Source of the DNA: Propionibacteriaceae bacterium
Lineage (GTDB): Bacteria > Actinomycetota > Actinomycetes > Propionibacteriales > Propionibacteriaceae
DNA: 10,135 nucleotides
Assembly (NCBI GenBank): GCA_003451975.1
Contig: DMIX01000114.1
Coordinates: forward strand, 1-10,135
Direction: 5' to 3'
Both the position numbers and the translations under genes were made by a program. This document shows, one piece after another, positions 6,848 through 10,135 of the stretch (position 1 is its first letter; every line of letters begins with the position of its first letter). The notes under the pieces were generated by a model. That model was not told the origin of the DNA. It saw nothing but the letters and a program-made list of their open reading frames with translations, and searched no databases.

Positions 6848-6863
6848 TCGAACAACCGTTCGC
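6848..6863. promoter_or_regulatory. LexA operator 2
   Basis: TCGAAC-AACC-GTTCGC has one mismatch, in the last base, to the palindromic consensus. It is centred 41 bp from operator 1 (about four helical turns) and covers the -35 region of the leftward promoter. Confidence 0.82.
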
Positions 6864-6941
6864 CCGCGTGTCTTGCTGAAACTGAGCCTGCCAGGCGCCA
6901 CTGACACTGCCCACGAAGCCGTCACCTCCGACACGCCCACA

Positions 6942-6957
6942 TCGAACACATGTTTGA
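6942..6957. promoter_or_regulatory. LexA operator 3 at the lexA promoter
   Basis: TCGAAC-ACAT-GTTTGA has one mismatch to consensus. It overlaps the proposed -35 of lexA, which fits lexA autorepression. The ATG at 6950 lies inside this operator and is not the lexA start. Confidence 0.88.
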
Positions 6958-6982
6958 TTCTCACTGCTACCGACGCTACGTT
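6954..6982 (+). promoter_or_regulatory. Candidate lexA promoter
   Basis: TTGATT at 6954-6959 and TACGTT at 6977-6982 are separated by 17 bp. Six nt after the -10 comes the ATG at 6989, so the transcript would be leaderless. LexA operator 3 overlaps the -35. Confidence 0.5.
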
Positions 6983-6988
6983 CATCAC

Positions 6989-7756
6989 ATGGGATCGAAG
7001 TCAGAAACCCCGGCAGCACGCCGCCCCGGACGTCCTCGCAAAGAAGAGGTGGCTGCTCAGCTCGGCACCACGGTGAGCGAGCTCCCCGACGGCCCTGCAG
7101 ATGCTGAGGGACTCACCCCCCGCCAGCGCCGGATCCTCGAAGTCATCCGGGACGCGCTCGCCGAGCGCAACTACCCACCCAGCATCCGGGAGATCGCCGA
7201 CCTCGTGGGACTGGCATCGTCCTCGTCGGCCGCCCACCAGTTGAAAGTGCTCCAGAACAAGGGATTCCTGTTCCGTGACCCGCACCGCCCGCGCGCACTG
7301 GAGGTGCGGCTGCCCGCCTCGATGGTGCCCACACCGATCGAGCAGCACGTCGTCGAGCCTGATCTGCCAGCGCCGATAGCTTCTGCGGTCGAGGTGCCCA
7401 TCCTGGGACGCATCGCAGCCGGGGGACCGATCCTGGCCGAACAAGCTGTCGAAGATGTGTTCAGCTTGCCCAAGCAATTGGTTGGCGAAGGAACGCTCTT
7501 TCTGCTGGAGGTCACAGGCGATTCGATGATCGAAGCCGCCATCTGCGACGGCGACTACGTCGTGATCCGGCAACAGCCCGACGCCGTCAACGGCGACATC
7601 GTCGCCGCACTGATCGGCGAGGAGGCGACTGTGAAGACCTTCAAGCGCACTCCTGGGCAGGTGTGGCTACTCCCCCACAACCCGGCCTATGAGCCGATTG
7701 ACGGCAACCAGGCGTCCATCCTCGGCAAAGTAGTCGCAGTGCTCCGCCGGGTGTAG
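6989..7756 (+). CDS. lexA: SOS repressor LexA
   Basis: Repressor of the DNA-damage regulon that cleaves itself when RecA filaments form. It has 255 residues from ATG 6989. An N-terminal AT-hook-like stretch, [10 protein letters not shown], lies at 11-20. The winged helix-turn-helix covers about 41-107, including [19 protein letters not shown] and [12 protein letters not shown]. The S24 peptidase domain follows. The cleavage bond is A144-G145 (GRIAAGGPI), the nucleophile is S179 (GDSM) and the general base is K216 (TVKTF), 37 residues apart as in E. coli. I reject the upstream in-frame ATG at 6950 because it lies in a LexA operator. No ribosome site precedes 6989, but a -10 lies 6 nt upstream. 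Two nucleotides after the stop the DUF167 frame begins, so the genes are probably co-transcribed. Confidence 0.99.
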   Translation: MGSKSETPAARRPGRPRKEEVAAQLGTTVSELPDGPADAEGLTPRQRRILEVIRDALAERNYPPSIREIADLVGLASSSSAAHQLKVLQNKGFLFRDPHRPRALEVRLPASMVPTPIEQHVVEPDLPAPIASAVEVPILGRIAAGGPILAEQAVEDVFSLPKQLVGEGTLFLLEVTGDSMIEAAICDGDYVVIRQQPDAVNGDIVAALIGEEATVKTFKRTPGQVWLLPHNPAYEPIDGNQASILGKVVAVLRRV

Positions 7757-7758
7757 CC

Positions 7759-8019
7759 ATTCGCATCTCGATCCGGGTCAAACCCGGTGCTGGACGAACC
7801 AAGGTGGGCGGTCGCTATGACGTCGACACCTTGGTAGTAGCGGTAGCGGCTCCCGCCGTGGACGGTCGCGCCACGGCAGCTGCCCTCAAAGCCGTCGCCA
7901 AGGCATTCGCGTTACCGCTACGAGAATTGACACTGGTGTCGGGTGCCACCAGCAGGACAAAGATAGTGGAGATCAGCGGGGATCATCATGATCGCCTGCG
8001 GGAGCTGCTCGACATATGA
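7759..8019 (+). CDS. DUF167 / YggU family protein with non-standard start
   Basis: Small conserved protein of the YggU/DUF167 family; function unknown. The frame from ATT 7759 gives 86 residues. IRISIRVKPGAGRTKVGG supplies the family's first strand and KPGA turn. PAVDGRATAAALKAVAKAF at about 35-53 and LVSGATSRTKIVEI at about 61-74 are its most conserved segments. No ATG, GTG or TTG occurs in frame between the last upstream stop (7699-7701) and GTG 7804. Starting at 7804 would leave 71 residues and remove the conserved first strand. An ATT start 2 nt after the lexA stop, perhaps by translational coupling, fits the homology better. The next gene begins 6 nt downstream. Family assignment is firm; the exact start is uncertain. 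Confidence 0.86.
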   Translation: MRISIRVKPGAGRTKVGGRYDVDTLVVAVAAPAVDGRATAAALKAVAKAFALPLRELTLVSGATSRTKIVEISGDHHDRLRELLDI

Positions 8020-8025
8020 GGTGTC

Positions 8026-8637
8026 ATGACCCGTTTCGTCTCGACTTTGTTTTGTTCGCTGGACGGTGTCGCCGAAGTCGACCCGGCCTGGCACTTTCCC
8101 TATTTCGATGAGCATATGGCCGCAGCGGTCACCGAAGACTACGCCGAAGCCGATGCCCTGCTACTGGGGCGGGTGACCTACGACAGTTTTGCCGGGGCGT
8201 GGCCTGATCGGGAAGCAGCAGGCGGCGAGGATGCCGAGTTCGCCGCCCAGCTCGGCGAGCTTCGTAAATTGGTCGCCACCCGGGGCGACCAGGCCTTGGG
8301 TTGGCGCAACGCCGAACCGATTGGTGATCTGTTGTCGACCGTCGCGCAGGTGCGAGCCGACGCCGATCTCGGCTTCGTGCTGATCCCTGGCTCGATCTCG
8401 ATCGTGCGGGAGTTGATTTCGGTCGGCGAACTCGATGAACTGCGGCTGTTGGTCCACCCAGTTCTCGCAGGCACCGGGCGCCGCATCTTCGCCGCTGACG
8501 CCGGGTTGCAGCCGCTGGAGCTGCGGCATTCCGAGGCATTCCCGACCGGGGTGCTACGCCTGATCTACGCGCCCGCAGCGCTCCCGGGAAGCGCTGAGTA
8601 CGCCGCGGCCGCCCACCAGTTGGGTGAGCAGAACTAG
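8026..8637 (+). CDS. RibD C-terminal domain / dihydrofolate-reductase-like family protein
   Basis: Probable NADPH-dependent reductase with the DHFR-like fold shared with the RibD C-terminal domain. The true substrate is unknown and it should not be called DHFR without tests. It has 203 residues. TLFCSLDGVAEVDPAWHF at 7-24 is the first strand and substrate loop. EADALLLGRVTYDSFAGAWP at 41-60 is the family signature. VLIPGSISIVRELI at 118-131 is the cofactor-binding strand-loop-helix, and DELRLLVHPVLAGTGRRIF at 137-155 is the second signature. A ribosome site (GAGG) lies 5 nt before the ATG and overlaps the end of the DUF167 gene, so lexA, DUF167 and this gene appear to form one unit. The TAG stop shares four bases with the stop of the convergent gene. 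Confidence 0.88.
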   Translation: MTRFVSTLFCSLDGVAEVDPAWHFPYFDEHMAAAVTEDYAEADALLLGRVTYDSFAGAWPDREAAGGEDAEFAAQLGELRKLVATRGDQALGWRNAEPIGDLLSTVAQVRADADLGFVLIPGSISIVRELISVGELDELRLLVHPVLAGTGRRIFAADAGLQPLELRHSEAFPTGVLRLIYAPAALPGSAEYAAAAHQLGEQN

Positions 8638-8996
8638 GATGCGATCCACCTCTTGGCGTCGTCGATCTCGGCGTCGCTGAACACCTTGAGTTCTGCAGGG
8701 AACATCCAGCCAATAGCCTTAACACTGTCCACGATGAGCGTAGAGTCGCTCACCACAGCGCACCGCTCCCAATCGCGGATGCGTCCCAGACCCACTTTGG
8801 AGTCCTCCCACATAGCGCCGATCGTGAACTTCTCGAAGTCGACGCCGAGCACGTAGAGCATCCGCACCTTGCCGTGGCGTTCGATCATGGCATCGACCGC
8901 CGGTTCGAGGATGCCGTGGTAGTCCGCTGCGGTAATGTCGCCGACTGCCTCGATGCCGAGCACGTTATCGGGTAGTCCTTCAATGAGCTTGAGCAT
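8634..8996 (-). CDS. SpoIIAA-like (STAS/SEC14 domain) protein
   Basis: A 120-residue single-domain cytoplasmic protein of the SpoIIAA-like group (STAS/SEC14-like fold). Its function is not established. It begins MLKLIEGLPDNVLGIEAVGD, continues ITAADYHGILEPAVDAMIE at 21-39 and KVRMLYVLGVDFEKFTIGAMWED at 43-65, and ends AELKVFSDAEIDDAKRWIAS at 101-120, all typical. The ATG at 8996 is chosen because GAGAGG lies about 7 nt upstream. A longer frame from 9074 would add a stretch unlike the family that spans a hairpin. It is convergent with the reductase gene, with the CTAG at 8634-8637 serving as stop codon for both. A hairpin separates it from the dinG-like gene upstream. Confidence 0.9.
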   Translation of the reverse strand: MLKLIEGLPDNVLGIEAVGDITAADYHGILEPAVDAMIERHGKVRMLYVLGVDFEKFTIGAMWEDSKVGLGRIRDWERCAVVSDSTLIVDSVKAIGWMFPAELKVFSDAEIDDAKRWIAS

Positions 8997-9010
8997 GATG
9001 ACACCTCTCT

Positions 9011-9035
9011 GGGTGGGGGTTCGTCTCCCCCATCC
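9011..9035. terminator. G/C-rich hairpin between dinG-like and SpoIIAA-like genes
   Basis: GGGTGGGGG at 9011-9019 and CCCCCATCC at 9027-9035 form a 9-bp stem with one G.U pair and a 7-nt loop; the minus-strand RNA has one A.C mismatch instead. It lies after the dinG-like stop and just upstream of the next gene's ribosome site. It is either the terminator of the helicase gene or a leader structure. Confidence 0.5.
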
Positions 9036-9092
9036 TCGCATCGCTGCCGGTGGGATTTGCCGAGACTGGCCCAATTCATGGCGGCCGCCTGC

Positions 9093-10135
9093 TCAGGTGC
9101 CCGTTCCGGCAAGTCGGCGTAGTGCACCGATGGAGACCTCACGATCGGTGGTCATCCAGAACTCCGGCAGCGAGGCGGTGAGAAAACTGCCGTAGCGGGC
9201 CGTCACCAGCCGCGGGTCCAAGACGGCCACCACGCCGCGATCGTCAAGGCTTCGGATCAGCCGACCCACGCCTTGAGCGAGCAGCAATCCGGCATGCGTC
9301 GCCGCTACCGCCATGAATCCGTTGCCGCCGGATTCGGCCACCGCTTGCTGACGGGCCTGCATCAGCGGATCATCGGGGCGCGGAAAGGGGATCTTGTCGA
9401 TGATCACCAGTCGACAGGTGTCACCGGGCACGTCGATGCCCTGCCACAACGACAGCGAGCCGAAGAGGGACGCCTGTGGGTCCTCGACGAACTCAGCGGT
9501 CAAGCGCGCCAAATGGCCGTCTCCTTGGCACAGCACCTGACGGTCGGGCACCTGCTCGCGGCAATGGCGCGCGGCGGCCTCGGCAGCCCGCTGCGAGGCG
9601 AACAGGCCCAGCGTGTGGCCATCGGCCGCCCACAACAGCTCGGCGACCTCAGCCAGCACCTCGGGACTGATGCCATCTCGACTGGGCGGCGGCACGTGAC
9701 GTGCGACGTACAGGATTCCTTGACTGCGATAGTCGAATGGTGAGCCCACATCAAGGGCGCGATAGGCCGCCGCTGACGGGCCTCCCAGACCGAGAGCGAC
9801 GCCCACCGACCCGAACTCGCCACCCACCTTCAGCGTCGCTGATGTCAAGACGCTGGGATGCAGGTCGAAGATCTCGGTACGCAGCAGCCCGGCCACCGAC
9901 AGTGGGGCGCAGACAGCCTGCCGTCCGAAGCGTTCGGACTCTGATACCCAGATGACATCGCGCTCGTCGAGCTTGGCCAGCCGCTCGGCGACGTCGAAGA
10001 TCTCTTGGGCCGCACCCTGAGCCTGGCGGCGTGCTACGTCGTCATCATCGCCGCCGGTCAGTCCACTGACTGCCGCACGGGCCGCTACCCGGACGGCGGC
10101 AAAGGCGTCCTTCAGAGGGTCAGACGGGTCGGTGA
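9093..10135 (-). CDS. dinG: DinG-type ATP-dependent DNA helicase, C-terminal half
   Basis: Superfamily 2 helicase of the XPD/DinG type, which in other bacteria unwinds forked DNA, D-loops and R-loops during repair. The last 346 residues are visible. The frame is open to the right edge, so the Walker A, DEAH and iron-sulfur cysteines are outside the window. SVLTSATLKVGG covers about 9822-9857. LGLFASQRAAEAA (motif IV) is followed by GSLSLWQGIDVPGD (motif V, WQGID at 9432-9446). DKIPFPRPDDPLMQAR is the conserved strand after it, and AQGVGRLIR (motif VI, 9252-9275) holds the arginine finger region. VVAVLDPRL and the C-terminal RYGSFLTASLP are also typical. Its location near lexA suits a damage-response role. 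Its promoter is outside the window, so LexA control cannot be judged. Confidence 0.93.
   Translation of the reverse strand, partial: TDPSDPLKDAFAAVRVAARAAVSGLTGGDDDDVARRQAQGAAQEIFDVAERLAKLDERDVIWVSESERFGRQAVCAPLSVAGLLRTEIFDLHPSVLTSATLKVGGEFGSVGVALGLGGPSAAAYRALDVGSPFDYRSQGILYVARHVPPPSRDGISPEVLAEVAELLWAADGHTLGLFASQRAAEAAARHCREQVPDRQVLCQGDGHLARLTAEFVEDPQASLFGSLSLWQGIDVPGDTCRLVIIDKIPFPRPDDPLMQARQQAVAESGGNGFMAVAATHAGLLLAQGVGRLIRSLDDRGVVAVLDPRLVTARYGSFLTASLPEFWMTTDREVSIGALRRLAGTGT

Noticed and set aside
6950..6988. Upstream in-frame ATG for lexA at 6950
   Set aside because: It lies inside the LexA operator and upstream of the proposed -10, so it would not be on the mRNA. LexA proteins do not have such an N-terminus.
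8997..9074. A 26-residue extension of the SpoIIAA-like protein
   Set aside because: It would run through the G5/C5 hairpin and ignore the good ribosome site at ATG 8996.

Overview
The window is a chromosomal segment of a high-GC actinobacterium. Evidence for this is the strong G/C preference at third codon positions, the gene order around lexA, and LexA operators of the actinobacterial TCGAAC-N4-GTTCGA type. The only ribonucleotide reductase visible is the B12-dependent class II enzyme. That would fit a Propionibacteriales-like organism, but the family assignment is a guess.

Left part (1-2888): a 3'-truncated AEC-family auxin-efflux-carrier-like transporter lies on the minus strand. Divergent from it are a membrane acyltransferase-3 protein, a short DedA/VTT-like membrane protein and a 70-residue hypothetical protein on the plus strand. 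A strong hairpin at 2887-2920 separates these from the convergent nrdRJ operon.

Centre (2945-7756): nrdR and nrdJ form a minus-strand operon for deoxyribonucleotide synthesis. Its promoter region holds one NrdR-box-like palindrome and two DnaA boxes. Upstream, a small single-pass membrane protein sits where actinobacteria usually carry the SOS cell-division inhibitor ChiZ/DivS/LysM protein. It is divergent from lexA. The 196-bp region between them contains three LexA operators arranged around two promoters.

Right part (7757-10135): lexA is followed almost without gap by a DUF167/YggU protein that has no usual start codon, and then by a RibD/DHFR-like reductase. Convergent to these are a SpoIIAA-like (STAS/SEC14) protein and the C-terminal half of a DinG-type DNA helicase.

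Together the window is a DNA-damage and dNTP-supply neighbourhood (dinG-like, lexA, SOS membrane protein, nrdR, nrdJ) beside unrelated membrane genes. No mobile element, CRISPR array, tRNA, rRNA or riboswitch was seen. The most unexpected signal is that four starts without a convincing ribosome binding site (757-, 870+, 2676+, 6989+) each have a TANNNT -10 hexamer exactly 6 nt upstream. This suggests leaderless transcripts.
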